This document shows positions 44,259 through 53,237 of a DNA stretch of 64,000 bases, in pieces (the stretch's first letter is position 1; each line of letters begins with the position of its first letter). The notes below the pieces were generated by a model, which had not been told where the DNA came from, searched no databases, and saw only the letters and a program-made list of their open reading frames with translations. Source of the stretch: Yaniella flava (lineage in GTDB: Bacteria; Actinomycetota; Actinomycetes; Actinomycetales; Micrococcaceae); NCBI RefSeq assembly GCF_039529295.1, contig NZ_BAAAMN010000016.1, positions 97,835-161,834 of the forward strand, in the 5' to 3' direction. Both the position numbers and the translations under genes were made by a program.

Positions 44259-44894
44259 ATGCAATTTGTGGAAGACGTCTCGCTGGGCCGCCGTGAACAG
44301 AAAAAACTTGAGACACGACGTGCCATTCGAAGTGCTGCCCTGGACCTCGCCCTAGACGACGGGGTTGAGAGTCTTACCGTGGAAGGGATAGCTCAAGCTG
44401 CTGGCGTTTCGCCTCGCACATTCTTCAATTATTTCGAAAGCAAAGAAGACGCACTTGTCACCGAAGCCGCCGAGAGTGCGGTGCAAGTGCGGGCTTTGCT
44501 ACTAGACCGGCCCGCTCATGAGCCGCCAATGCGAGCGTTGCATCAGGCGATCATGAACACTGAATACTTTGGTGAAGAACCAGCCGACCGAGAGCGCGTG
44601 TTAGCACGTCAACGGCTGACGCAAGCCCACCCATCGTTGATGGCCTATCAGTTGGGGAAGATTGCCCTGGTCGAACAGACCTTTGCGCAGGCGCTGGCAG
44701 AGCGCATGGGCACCGAACTGGATGATGACGTGTTTCCCGAGTTGCTTGCTGCAATGGCCGTCAGCTTGGTTCGTGTGGCTATGCGACGCTGGGTCACCCG
44801 AGGCGAGGAACCACTGAACGAACTGATTGATATGGCATTTCGTCGGTGCGAGCAGGTCGACCTGTTTAACGATCATGCTGTTGCTGCGGATTGA
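44259..44894 (+). CDS. TetR-family transcriptional regulator
   Basis: A 211-residue TetR protein. The N-terminal helix-turn-helix is TRRAIRSAALDLALDDGVESLTVEGIAQAAGVSPRTFFNYFESKEDAL, followed by a helical ligand-binding domain. It lies directly before a DHA2 drug exporter on the same strand, which it probably represses. ATG 44259 is preferred over an upstream GTG that lies inside the operator. Confidence 0.88.
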   Translation: MQFVEDVSLGRREQKKLETRRAIRSAALDLALDDGVESLTVEGIAQAAGVSPRTFFNYFESKEDALVTEAAESAVQVRALLLDRPAHEPPMRALHQAIMNTEYFGEEPADRERVLARQRLTQAHPSLMAYQLGKIALVEQTFAQALAERMGTELDDDVFPELLAAMAVSLVRVAMRRWVTRGEEPLNELIDMAFRRCEQVDLFNDHAVAAD

Positions 44895-44948
44895 TAGTGA
44901 ATTATATGGACTTTGGAATGCGACGACTTAGAGGAGAGATGACCCCGA

Positions 44949-46511
44949 TTGGCTAGCGAAGTTACCGGCTCTATACCGACGGTAGAAAGTCGGTACAACC
45001 AGGCGCAGTACGAGCGCACGAAACTGTCAAAAGCCGAATCGAAGCGCAAAAAGCCGATCAACCGCAACGTGGTCTTAGCTGTGCTCGTATCGGGCGCATT
45101 CGTCATCATCCTGAACCAGACGCTGATGAACACCGCACTGCCAGCCTTGATGCTCGATTTTGACATCACTGCCAACTCAGCGCAGTGGGTGACCACGATC
45201 TTCATGCTCGTCAACGGCATTATGATCCCTGTCACCGCATTTCTCGTCCAGAAATTTTCCACGCGAAGTTTGTTCTTTACGGCAATGGGCCTGTTTAGTC
45301 TTGGCACGATTCTTGCGATCCTCGCGCCAACCTACTCGGTCCTGCTAGCAGGTCGTTTCGTGCAAGCTGCTGGCGGCGGAATCATTATTCCGCTGATGCA
45401 AACCATTCTGTTCGCGATTTTCCCGATGGACAAACGCGGTCAAGCGATGGGTACCTTCGGGTTGGTCATCTCATTTGCACCCGCTATTGGCCCAAGCTTG
45501 TCGGGCTGGATCGTCGAACATTTCCCCTGGGAAACCCTGTTCATAATGATGCTGCCGATCGCGGTGATCGACCTGATTATCGCGTACTTCATCTTGGATA
45601 ATGTCACCGAACGAACGAATCCGAAACTGGACTCGCTGTCCATCGTATTGTCGTCATTAGCCTTTGGCGGTCTCCTCTTTGGCTTCGGGAGTGCAGGAAA
45701 CACCGGTTGGGTCAGCTACGAAGTCATGGTCCCATTGGCCATCGGTGTCATCACTCTGGGCCTATTCATCTGGCGTCAGCTGATATTGGAAGAACCAATG
45801 TTGGAACTGCGCATTCTGAAATACACTATGTTCACGCTGAACACCCTGCTCGGCATGGCAGTGTTCATCGCCATGATCGGCGGGATGATCATTCTGCCGC
45901 TGTACATGCAGAATATGGCCGGCTTCACCGCAACGGAATCTGGGCTGATGCTGCTGCCAGGTGCAGTCATCATGGGTCTGATGTCACCGGTCACCGGACG
46001 AATCTTTGACCGTATTGGGGCGAAGTGGCTAGCAATTACCGGCTTCGCGTTACTGACCGTCACCACGTTTATGTTCACCACATTAACGCCCGCGACCACG
46101 TTCACGTATTTGGCTGTAGTGAATGCTGTGCGCATGTTCGGTACGGCCATGGTGATTATGCCCGTCACTACCGCAGCCTTGAACCAGCTACCACAACGCA
46201 TGATCCCGCACGGCACCGCCCTCAATAATACGATGCGACAAGTGGCGGCATCGGTAGGTACTGCAGTACTAGTGACGGTCATGACCGGTGCTGCTCTGGA
46301 TCCAGTGCAGCACGGAGATGACGGACTTGTCCACGGGGTCAATGTCTCCTTTATCGTTGCCACTGCGGTCGCGTTTGTCGGCTTCATCAGTGCCTTCTTC
46401 ATCAAAGGATCTCGCCCCGTTCGTCCAGCCACCGATGTGGAAGACGCGGCTCAAGAAGCGCAGAACGAGACCGAGGGACAGGCAGAGGATAAGCCCGTCA
46501 CCGAGAAATAA
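44949..46511 (+). CDS. DHA2-family (14-helix) MFS multidrug exporter
   Basis: A 520-residue membrane protein with about 14 helices. It has the DHA2 motifs (NQTLMNTALPALMLDFDITANSAQWVTTIFMLVNGIMIPVTAFLV; GRFVQAAGGGIIIPLMQT; GPSLSGWIVEHFPWETLF), as in LmrB-like lincosamide and multidrug exporters. It starts at TTG 44949, the only start after an in-frame stop at 44940. GAGGAGAG lies upstream, but so does an out-of-frame ATG (44939) opening a five-codon reading frame that overlaps the TTG. The C-terminus is acidic. It probably exports a toxic compound under TetR control. Confidence 0.88.
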   Translation: MASEVTGSIPTVESRYNQAQYERTKLSKAESKRKKPINRNVVLAVLVSGAFVIILNQTLMNTALPALMLDFDITANSAQWVTTIFMLVNGIMIPVTAFLVQKFSTRSLFFTAMGLFSLGTILAILAPTYSVLLAGRFVQAAGGGIIIPLMQTILFAIFPMDKRGQAMGTFGLVISFAPAIGPSLSGWIVEHFPWETLFIMMLPIAVIDLIIAYFILDNVTERTNPKLDSLSIVLSSLAFGGLLFGFGSAGNTGWVSYEVMVPLAIGVITLGLFIWRQLILEEPMLELRILKYTMFTLNTLLGMAVFIAMIGGMIILPLYMQNMAGFTATESGLMLLPGAVIMGLMSPVTGRIFDRIGAKWLAITGFALLTVTTFMFTTLTPATTFTYLAVVNAVRMFGTAMVIMPVTTAALNQLPQRMIPHGTALNNTMRQVAASVGTAVLVTVMTGAALDPVQHGDDGLVHGVNVSFIVATAVAFVGFISAFFIKGSRPVRPATDVEDAAQEAQNETEGQAEDKPVTEK

Positions 46512-46531
46512 CGATCCCCCAGGTAAGAAAA

Positions 46532-46569
46532 ATGCCCCGGCTCCTGCGAAACGCATGGAACCGGGGCAT
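46532..46569. terminator. Hairpin between the exporter and tRNA-Thr
   Basis: A 9-bp repeat, ATGCCCCGG / CCGGGGCAT, followed on the minus strand by TTTTTC. It terminates tRNA-Thr and probably the exporter mRNA too. Confidence 0.7.
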
Positions 46570-46587
46570 ACCTCTTCAAGTGACGAG

Positions 46588-46660
46588 AGCCGACTACCGG
46601 ATTTGAACCGGTGACCTGCTCTTTACGAGGGAGCTGCTCTACCAGCTGAGCTAAGTCGGC
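46588..46660 (-). tRNA. tRNA-Thr (anticodon CGT)
   Basis: A 73-nt tRNA with acceptor GCCGACT/AGTCGGC, discriminator T, D-arm GCTCAGCTGGTAGAGC, anticodon loop CTCGTAA (CGT) and T-loop GGTTCAAATCC. The last base pair of the anticodon stem is a C-A mismatch. CCA is not encoded. Confidence 0.93.
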
Positions 46661-46739
46661 ATCAGACAACGTTTTGCAACGTAGTCCGATATGAGATCAT
46701 AGCCAGTTGAGAACCCATTGGTCAAAATGCACTGGAACT

Positions 46740-48278
46740 TTACGCACACACCATGCCGTCTTCGGGCAGCTCATCGTTGAGAATGTAGTTGTCGATGGCT
46801 TCGACGATGCACTCGTTGTCAGGGGAGTAAGCTCCGTGGCCTTCACCTTCCACCGTGATGTGAATGCTGTTGTCGAGTTCATCCGCAAGCTCGTGTGAGA
46901 AGTGGATCGGGGTCGCTGGATCTGAAGTCAGGTTGGTTACCACAATTGGGTCGGACCCCTCGGCTACCGTATCGCCGATAGGTTCGGCAGGATCGACTGG
47001 CCAGCCGTTACATCCGGTGGAATAGGACATATATGGTCCAAAGATCGGTGCATCGGCAGCGATTTCTTCGGCCTCTGCATCGGCTTGCTCATAGGTTTTG
47101 TTGCTGCCGGTGTAGTCCAGGCAATTAATGGCATTGAAAGCTGCTGTGTCATTCGAGTACTCACCGGCCTGATCACGGCCGTGGTACGCATCCGCAAAAA
47201 CCAAAAACAGGGGCTGATATTGAGAACTCGCATAGTCATTTTCGATGCCTTGTTCAAACGCCAATGCAAGTAATTCCCAGCTGTCACGCGAGTACAGTGG
47301 AGTTACAATACCGAAGAATACATCCGAAATTGGTTGGCTTCGACCATTGGGATATGTCAGCGGTTCGTCTTCAACCCGGTCGATGAAATCCGTCACAGCC
47401 GTCATCACTGACTCGGCGTCATCATCTTCGCCGACGTTGCACTCAGCAGTTTCGGCACACCAGTCGGCCCAGGCACGCAGAGATTGTTCAAAGCCTGCAG
47501 ATTGAGCTTTGGTTACCTCGAGTGTTTCAGCAGATGGTGCCAGTACGGAGTCGAGCACGAACTGACCGACTTGTTCTGGGAAGAGTTCTGCGTAGGTGGC
47601 GCCAAGTTTGGTGCCATAGGAGATGCCAAAGTAATCCAACTGAGGTGCACCGAGTGCGGCACGGATGACATCCATATCTTTTGCAGCCGATGCGGTATCG
47701 ACAAATCCTACGATGTCGCCAGAGCGTTCTAAACACTGCTCTGCATAGGCTTCGTTTTCTTCAATCGAAGTTTCCCAACCTTCGGGGGTGGAAGGATCCA
47801 AGACGATCTCACGCGACTCGTCGAATTCTTCCGCACTCAGACACTCGACGGGTTCTGACGCGCCGACACCACGTGGATCAAAACCGACGGCCGAAATATT
47901 CTCGGCCAAATTGTCAGAGAGCATCGAACCCAGCGAATTCTGCACGAATGATATACCCGATGCGCCGGGGCCGCCCGGATTAAATAACACAGGCTGTGCA
48001 TCGGCGGTCTCGACGGACCGTGTTAGGTGGATATCGATCGTGGCATCATCCGGGTTTTCATAGTCCATCGGTACTTCGATGGTCCCACACTCAAATGCGT
48101 CTTGTCCTTCACAGTCCTCCCAGGCAATGTCTTGATCGTAGAAGGCCTCCAGACCCTCGGGTGCGGACTCAGCCTGATCTTGCTCGGTGGGCTCAGGACC
48201 GTCGTTGGGGGTACAGGCGGTGAGTATGAGTGCTGCCGCAGCGCCCAGAGCAGCCAGGGTTCGGGTGGGTTTTGACAC
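46740..48278 (-). CDS. Secreted tripeptidyl-aminopeptidase-like lipoprotein (S33 alpha/beta hydrolase)
   Basis: A 512-residue lipoprotein. A signal peptide ends in the lipobox LILTAC (Cys22). The alpha/beta hydrolase domain has the oxyanion motif LFNPGGPGASG, the nucleophile elbow GISYGT (Ser220) and a C-terminal TAP-type domain with catalytic histidine in EGEGHGAY. It resembles Streptomyces tripeptidyl aminopeptidase/SlpD proteins that trim secreted proteins. It starts at GTG 48278 with AAAGGA upstream. It is 18 nt after holB on the same strand. Confidence 0.9.
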   Translation of the reverse strand: MSKPTRTLAALGAAAALILTACTPNDGPEPTEQDQAESAPEGLEAFYDQDIAWEDCEGQDAFECGTIEVPMDYENPDDATIDIHLTRSVETADAQPVLFNPGGPGASGISFVQNSLGSMLSDNLAENISAVGFDPRGVGASEPVECLSAEEFDESREIVLDPSTPEGWETSIEENEAYAEQCLERSGDIVGFVDTASAAKDMDVIRAALGAPQLDYFGISYGTKLGATYAELFPEQVGQFVLDSVLAPSAETLEVTKAQSAGFEQSLRAWADWCAETAECNVGEDDDAESVMTAVTDFIDRVEDEPLTYPNGRSQPISDVFFGIVTPLYSRDSWELLALAFEQGIENDYASSQYQPLFLVFADAYHGRDQAGEYSNDTAAFNAINCLDYTGSNKTYEQADAEAEEIAADAPIFGPYMSYSTGCNGWPVDPAEPIGDTVAEGSDPIVVTNLTSDPATPIHFSHELADELDNSIHITVEGEGHGAYSPDNECIVEAIDNYILNDELPEDGMVCA

Positions 48279-48296
48279 GGCTTTTCCTTTGGCTGG

Positions 48297-49469
48297 TTAG
48301 AGAGCGGCGTGGCGACGAGTACGAGGAATAAATGCTAACAGCATCGCTTCCAGCGCGAGTAACGGGGGGACGTTGCCGGCAAGTCGTCTCCGAGCGAGCG
48401 TGATCGCTTCTGAAGCACCCAGGCAGTGTTCTGCGGTCACATTGGCACTGTATTCGTCCAACGTTGGACGGAGGTGTTCATTGATCAATGCGGAGTCTTT
48501 GGACAAATGCAGGACGAGCAGGTCCCGGTAGATACCGGAGAGATCTATCATGGCTCGATCCAGCGCGTCGTGGATGGCACGGCGGTTGCGTGCGGTTTGG
48601 TTATCTTCCATGCGTCGGACGTGAACTCGCAACTTTCGCGGAATGGTTTCATCCTCGCTCAAGCCCAAAGAACGCAACAGGTTGGCGCGTTCTGCAGCAT
48701 TACGATCCGATGATGAGGATTCGGCTTCATCCTGGACCAGCTTGTGCAGATTCTCTGCAGACTCCATCGCCGCTGAAGCAGAACGAATTGTCAATGGCAG
48801 ATTCACAATCATATCGCGACGCTCACGGGCTTGCGGCGAGCGGGCCAGCCAGCGTGCCACCCCTACGTGTGATTGGGAGGCACGTGCGCAGGTTTCGGCC
48901 AGCTGCGGTTCGATGCCGTCACGGTTGGTGAGCAGCTGTGCGACATCCTCGACAGAGGGTATCACCAGGTTGATGTGTCGGGTACGCGACCGAATGGTCA
49001 CCAGCACATCGGCTGGCGACGGCGCCGAGAGCATCCAAATGGTGCGCTCTGGCGGCTCCTCAATGGCTTTGAGTAACACGTTGGTGGCACGTTCGGTCAT
49101 GCGGTCAGCGTCTTCGATAATGATGATCCGCCAGCGGCCCGTCGATGGACGATCATGCGCTGCTGCTACCAGATCGCGGACATCTTCGATGGCGTAGGAA
49201 ACTTTTTCGGTGGTGACAATATTGACGTCGGCGTGTGTACCGGCGGCAATTGTCGCGCAGGCCTGGCAGGCGCCGCAGCCCCGGTCCTTCAGATCAGACT
49301 GTTCGCATTGCAAGGTTTGTGCAAACGCCCGCGCTGCCATCGACCTGCCCGAACCGGGTGGTCCGGTGAAGAGCCAAGCGTGTGTGGGGGCGCTGATGGT
49401 TTCTGGATGCGAGAGCTGTTCCACTGCCGCGCGTTGACCTGCCAGGGACTGCCAGACTGGGTTGGCCAT
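48297..49469 (-). CDS. holB: DNA polymerase III subunit delta'
   Basis: A 390-residue AAA+ clamp-loader subunit. It has the Walker A-like GPPGSGRS (residues 36-43), a zinc-binding cysteine set (CEQSD...CGACQAC), the ADRMTERATNVLLKAIEEPP sensor/SRC-like region and SRTRH. The arginine in place of lysine in the P-loop fits the non-hydrolysing delta' role. It overlaps tmk by one base (TAATG), an arrangement common in actinobacteria. Confidence 0.93.
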   Translation of the reverse strand: MANPVWQSLAGQRAAVEQLSHPETISAPTHAWLFTGPPGSGRSMAARAFAQTLQCEQSDLKDRGCGACQACATIAAGTHADVNIVTTEKVSYAIEDVRDLVAAAHDRPSTGRWRIIIIEDADRMTERATNVLLKAIEEPPERTIWMLSAPSPADVLVTIRSRTRHINLVIPSVEDVAQLLTNRDGIEPQLAETCARASQSHVGVARWLARSPQARERRDMIVNLPLTIRSASAAMESAENLHKLVQDEAESSSSDRNAAERANLLRSLGLSEDETIPRKLRVHVRRMEDNQTARNRRAIHDALDRAMIDLSGIYRDLLVLHLSKDSALINEHLRPTLDEYSANVTAEHCLGASEAITLARRRLAGNVPPLLALEAMLLAFIPRTRRHAAL

Positions 49470-50098
49470 TACAGTTGCACTCCATGTTGCGTTTTTAGGT
49501 GGGTGAGAATCTGGGCGGTGATGGTCTCAGACGGCTGTGCAGCGTCGAGGACCAGGTGCCGTTGCGGTGCGGCTTCGGCCTGGTGCAGGAACGATGCGCG
49601 GACTGCATCTTGAAAACCGTCGGGGGCTGACTCCATGCGGTCGACAAGTTGGCCGCGATCATCACGGCGCGTCCCGGCCACGGCTTCATCGAGGTCGAGT
49701 ACCACGGTGACATCTGGAGTCATCCCGCCGGTGGCATAGCGGTTAATATCGGCCACGGCCTCTTCGCTGACGCCGCGTCCGGCGCTTTGATACGCAATCG
49801 ACGAGCCGACGAACCGATCCGAAATCACAATCTTGCCCCCAGCTAATGCCGGAGCGATGGTTTTGGCGATGTGATCGGAACGAGCTGCAGCGAATATCAG
49901 GGTCTCGGTCATATCGTCGATGTCAGTTGCCGGATCCAACACGAGAGTGCGTAATGTTTCGGCAACATCGGAACCGCCCGGTTCTCGCGTGACGAGTATT
50001 TCTCGGCCTGCCGCGCTCAATGCCGCGGCCACGGCCGTAACTTGGGTCGACTTGCCCGACCCATCAGCGCCTTCAAGCACCACAAATAGCCCCGTCAC
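49469..50098 (-). CDS. tmk: Thymidylate kinase
   Basis: A 209-residue kinase converting dTMP to dTDP. The P-loop is EGADGSGKST (residues 9-18), the DR(Y/F) motif is ISDRFVGSSIAYQ and the TREPGGSDVAE loop is present. The start is GTG 50098 with AAAGG seven bases upstream; the frame is open to 50290 but would then run into the divergent gene. Confidence 0.95.
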   Translation of the reverse strand: MTGLFVVLEGADGSGKSTQVTAVAAALSAAGREILVTREPGGSDVAETLRTLVLDPATDIDDMTETLIFAAARSDHIAKTIAPALAGGKIVISDRFVGSSIAYQSAGRGVSEEAVADINRYATGGMTPDVTVVLDLDEAVAGTRRDDRGQLVDRMESAPDGFQDAVRASFLHQAEAAPQRHLVLDAAQPSETITAQILTHLKTQHGVQL

Positions 50099-50158
50099 GA
50101 CACAACCTTTCTGACAGCATGCACCCACTAGCCTAGTACCACCCACTAGACTAACCTC

Positions 50159-50473
50159 ATGGATTTTTTGCAACTGGCGTTGATGATTGAATACGGCCTG
50201 CAGGCAGCCCTGGCACTGGTGGGAGCCGGTATGGTGATTTGGGCGATGGCTGACGCCGCGCGCCGGTCCGGGGACAAGTTTGAAAATCACACCAACCTGA
50301 CGAAATCCACCTGGCTGCTTATCCTCGGTGGGGCGCTGATTTTTGGGCTCGGGTCAGCCTCATTGACCGTGCTTTACGGTGGTCAAATCGGGCTGTTCGG
50401 GCTCGCCTCCATCGTCGCCGCTGGTGTGTACTTGGCCGGTCCCAAACGTGAATTCGATATGTGGAGCCACTAA
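50159..50473 (+). CDS. DUF2516-family membrane protein
   Basis: A 104-residue actinobacterial protein of unknown function with three predicted membrane helices (GLQAALALVGAGMVIWAMADAA; TWLLILGGALIFGLGSASLTVLYG; GLFGLASIVAAGVYLAG) and a KREFDMW tail typical of DUF2516. TAGACT (50147-50152) lies six bases before the ATG, suggesting leaderless translation. Divergent from tmk. Confidence 0.8.
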   Translation: MDFLQLALMIEYGLQAALALVGAGMVIWAMADAARRSGDKFENHTNLTKSTWLLILGGALIFGLGSASLTVLYGGQIGLFGLASIVAAGVYLAGPKREFDMWSH

Positions 50474-50491
50474 CCGGGTAAAGTGACCGTC

Positions 50492-51238
50492 ATGGCTACA
50501 ACATCAAAACTTGTCTTACTGCGCCACGGCCAATCGACGTGGAATGAACTGAATCAATTCACCGGTTGGGTGGACGTCCCATTGACCGATAAAGGCCGCA
50601 CTGAAGCGGCTCATGCCGGTCAGCTCCTGAAAGACGAAAACTTGCTGCCCGATGTCGTGCATACCTCATTGCTGCGCCGCGCAATCACGACCGCCAATTT
50701 GGCGCTCGAGGCTGCAGACCGCCAGTGGGTTCCAACTCAGCGCAGCTGGCGCCTCAACGAGCGACACTACGGGGCTCTACAAGGCATGAACAAGGCTGAA
50801 ATCCGTGCGGAACACGGTGAAGAAAAGTTCATGACCTGGCGCCGCTCGTATGACACCCCGCCACCGATGCTCGAAGATGACCACGAATTCTCGCAGTACC
50901 GTGATGAACGATACGCCATGCTCGGCGAGGACATTCCACGCACTGAGTGCCTCAAAGACGTGGTCACCCGCCTGATTCCGTACTGGTACGACAACATTGT
51001 CCCTCAGCTGGTCACGGGCAAAACCGTGCTCATTGTGGCCCACGGAAACTCCCTGCGCGCCCTCGTGAAACATCTGGAAGGCATTTCAGATGACGCCATT
51101 GCCGAACTCAACCTACCAACCGGTGTACCTTTCGCCTACGAACTCGGCGAAGACATGAAAGCCCGTGGCGCAGCACGCTTTCTGGATCCAGACGCCGCGG
51201 CAGCTGGTGCTGCTGCCGTCGCCGCCCAAGGTAAGTAA
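50492..51238 (+). CDS. gpmA: 2,3-bisphosphoglycerate-dependent phosphoglycerate mutase
   Basis: A 248-residue glycolytic mutase. The phosphohistidine motif is LLRHGQSTWNELNQFTGWVDVPLT, with RRAITTANLAL, ERHYGALQGMNKAE and VAHGNSLRALVKHLEGIS. The length is typical. ATG 50492 is preferred over GTG 50483, since TAAAGT (50479-50484) lies seven bases before it, so the mRNA is probably leaderless. The C-terminus is an alanine-rich tail. Confidence 0.96.
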   Translation: MATTSKLVLLRHGQSTWNELNQFTGWVDVPLTDKGRTEAAHAGQLLKDENLLPDVVHTSLLRRAITTANLALEAADRQWVPTQRSWRLNERHYGALQGMNKAEIRAEHGEEKFMTWRRSYDTPPPMLEDDHEFSQYRDERYAMLGEDIPRTECLKDVVTRLIPYWYDNIVPQLVTGKTVLIVAHGNSLRALVKHLEGISDDAIAELNLPTGVPFAYELGEDMKARGAARFLDPDAAAAGAAAVAAQGK

Positions 51239-51260
51239 CCCCGCCAACAGGGGTCGGCGC

Positions 51261-53237
51261 ATGATACTCGTCATTGACAATCACGGTTTCACCACGAGGA
51301 TTCTGGCACACCAGCTCGGGGCGGTAGATATCGTTCCCGCCGCCGAGCTGGCTACGGTCAACCTGACGGATTACACCCACGTGGTGGTCAGTCATGGCAC
51401 CGCCGATGCTCAATTGCAGGCATTACAGGCCGTGCCGAACCTGCCTGTGTTGGGTATCGGATCTGGCGCTGACCAACTGGCCCGGCTGTATAGTCACACC
51501 GAAACAGCAGCTGGCCAACCGAACTATGGGCAACGGGTGGCGCACCGACATACCGACACCGGAATCTTTGCCGGCGTGCCGCAACGCGCCCAGCTGACGA
51601 GCTACCATTCGCCTCGATGGGCCACCATGGATTCGGCGATATTTCGTGTCCATGCGGTCGATGACGATGATGCCGTGCTTGCGTTTCGAGTCAACGGGAC
51701 CAACCACTGGGGCCTCCATGCTGACCCAGCAGCACTGCAGTCCACCGAGGGCACTCGCGTGGTCGAGAACTTTCTGGCGCTAGCGCCGCGCCAGGAAGCA
51801 CAGGTACGGCATAGCTCACCATTGGCACCGAAGAAACAACCGCGGGAGTGGTTCAGACGAGAAATTCCGGGGATGCTTGACACCGCCGCGACGTTTGCGG
51901 CGCTCCAACAGGGCGCGACGGCGGCATTCTGGTTAGATTCTGCCGCAGCTCACCTGGGTCAAGGTGACACGACAATCATGGGGACCAACCGCGGGGAACT
52001 AGCACAAACCGTTCGTTGGGATGTCACGACGAACCAGCTAGACGTCTCAAACGCAACGCAGACGACGCATCATGTCCAGGACGTGCTGGACTACCTGCAC
52101 GACCATGCATGGGAACCCACCGCCGACATGGAGCAGATCCCCGGATTTACTGGCGGCTGGGTCGGTTATCTCGGGTATGAAGCGAAACAGGCCACCATGG
52201 CCGGCCACACGAACGTCTGGGAGGCACCGACCCCCGACGCGTACTGGATTCGACCTCAAGCATTTCTTCGCTATGACCATCAACATGAGCACACGATGCT
52301 GTTTGCCTACGGCGACTCAATGCTGCTGGATGCCCTGGAACAGACATTGGTCTTCGGTGAGACAGTTGCTCCCGCTTGTGCTGAGCACAGTGAATTTGAT
52401 GGGTCGTGGGGCCTGACGACGCGCGAGTATCAACAACACGTGCGCACCATTCAAGCAATGCTGCGTTCCGGCGATGCCGCTGGTATTTGTCTGACCGACA
52501 CATTTTCGATGCTCGCAGGTGACATCGACGGGCTTGAACTGTACTTGCGGTTGCGAGCAAATAACCCTGCACCCTATGCCGGCTATCTTCGGTTCAACAC
52601 GTTCGGTGACACCGTCGAAGTGCTGTCTGCCTCGCCCGAAAAGTTTTTGAGTGTGGACGTGGCAGGCACGATCGAATCCAAACCCATCAAAGGCACCGTC
52701 GCGCGCAGCGCTGACCCTGCAGTTGATGCCGAGGTGGCATCACAGATGGCCGTTGATGCAAAGATACAGTCAGAAAATCTGATGATCACCGACTTGTTAC
52801 GAGACGATCTGGCGCTCGTTGCAACACCGGGATCGGTACGAGTGCCGAAACTGATGGACGTGGAAACATTCGCCACGGTCCATCAACTTGTCACGACAGT
52901 GACTGGACAATTACTGCCCGACACCGCAGCAACCGAAGTACTCAGAGCAGTATTTCCCGGCGGCTCGATGACCGGAGCACCGAAAGTGGCCAGCCTCGAA
53001 GCACTCGATACCCTGGAATCCGGGCCTCGCGGCATCTATTCCGGTGCGATGGGCTGGCTGGGCGACGATAATACCGCCGAATTGAATGTGATTATCCGCA
53101 GCATTGTCATGGCTGACGGACAGCTCACCATTGGTGCTGGTGGCGCGGTCGTCGTGGATTCTGATCCGGTGGCAGAGGAGCAGGAAAAACGGCTCAAGGC
53201 ACGCTCGTTAATGCACAGCATTGCTGAATACCTATGA
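51261..53237 (+). CDS. pabB: Aminodeoxychorismate synthase, fused degenerate glutaminase + component I
   Basis: A 658-residue fusion. Residues 1-175 align with the PabA class I glutaminase but lack its triad: PVLGIGSGADQLA has Gly67 where the nucleophilic cysteine should be, and GLHADPAAL has Asp155 and Ala157 in place of the His and Glu of FHPES. Residues about 190-658 are the chorismate-binding PabB domain, with PIKGT at 475-479 (Lys477), which marks aminodeoxychorismate synthase rather than anthranilate synthase. AGGGG lies before ATG 51261. It overlaps pabC by 4 nt and makes the folate precursor 4-amino-4-deoxychorismate. Confidence 0.9.
   Translation: MILVIDNHGFTTRILAHQLGAVDIVPAAELATVNLTDYTHVVVSHGTADAQLQALQAVPNLPVLGIGSGADQLARLYSHTETAAGQPNYGQRVAHRHTDTGIFAGVPQRAQLTSYHSPRWATMDSAIFRVHAVDDDDAVLAFRVNGTNHWGLHADPAALQSTEGTRVVENFLALAPRQEAQVRHSSPLAPKKQPREWFRREIPGMLDTAATFAALQQGATAAFWLDSAAAHLGQGDTTIMGTNRGELAQTVRWDVTTNQLDVSNATQTTHHVQDVLDYLHDHAWEPTADMEQIPGFTGGWVGYLGYEAKQATMAGHTNVWEAPTPDAYWIRPQAFLRYDHQHEHTMLFAYGDSMLLDALEQTLVFGETVAPACAEHSEFDGSWGLTTREYQQHVRTIQAMLRSGDAAGICLTDTFSMLAGDIDGLELYLRLRANNPAPYAGYLRFNTFGDTVEVLSASPEKFLSVDVAGTIESKPIKGTVARSADPAVDAEVASQMAVDAKIQSENLMITDLLRDDLALVATPGSVRVPKLMDVETFATVHQLVTTVTGQLLPDTAATEVLRAVFPGGSMTGAPKVASLEALDTLESGPRGIYSGAMGWLGDDNTAELNVIIRSIVMADGQLTIGAGGAVVVDSDPVAEEQEKRLKARSLMHSIAEYL

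Noticed and set aside
51261..53237. Assignment as anthranilate synthase (trpE-trpG fusion)
   Set aside because: PIKGT rather than PIAGT in the chorismate-binding domain and the adjacent pabC-type gene support folate synthesis.
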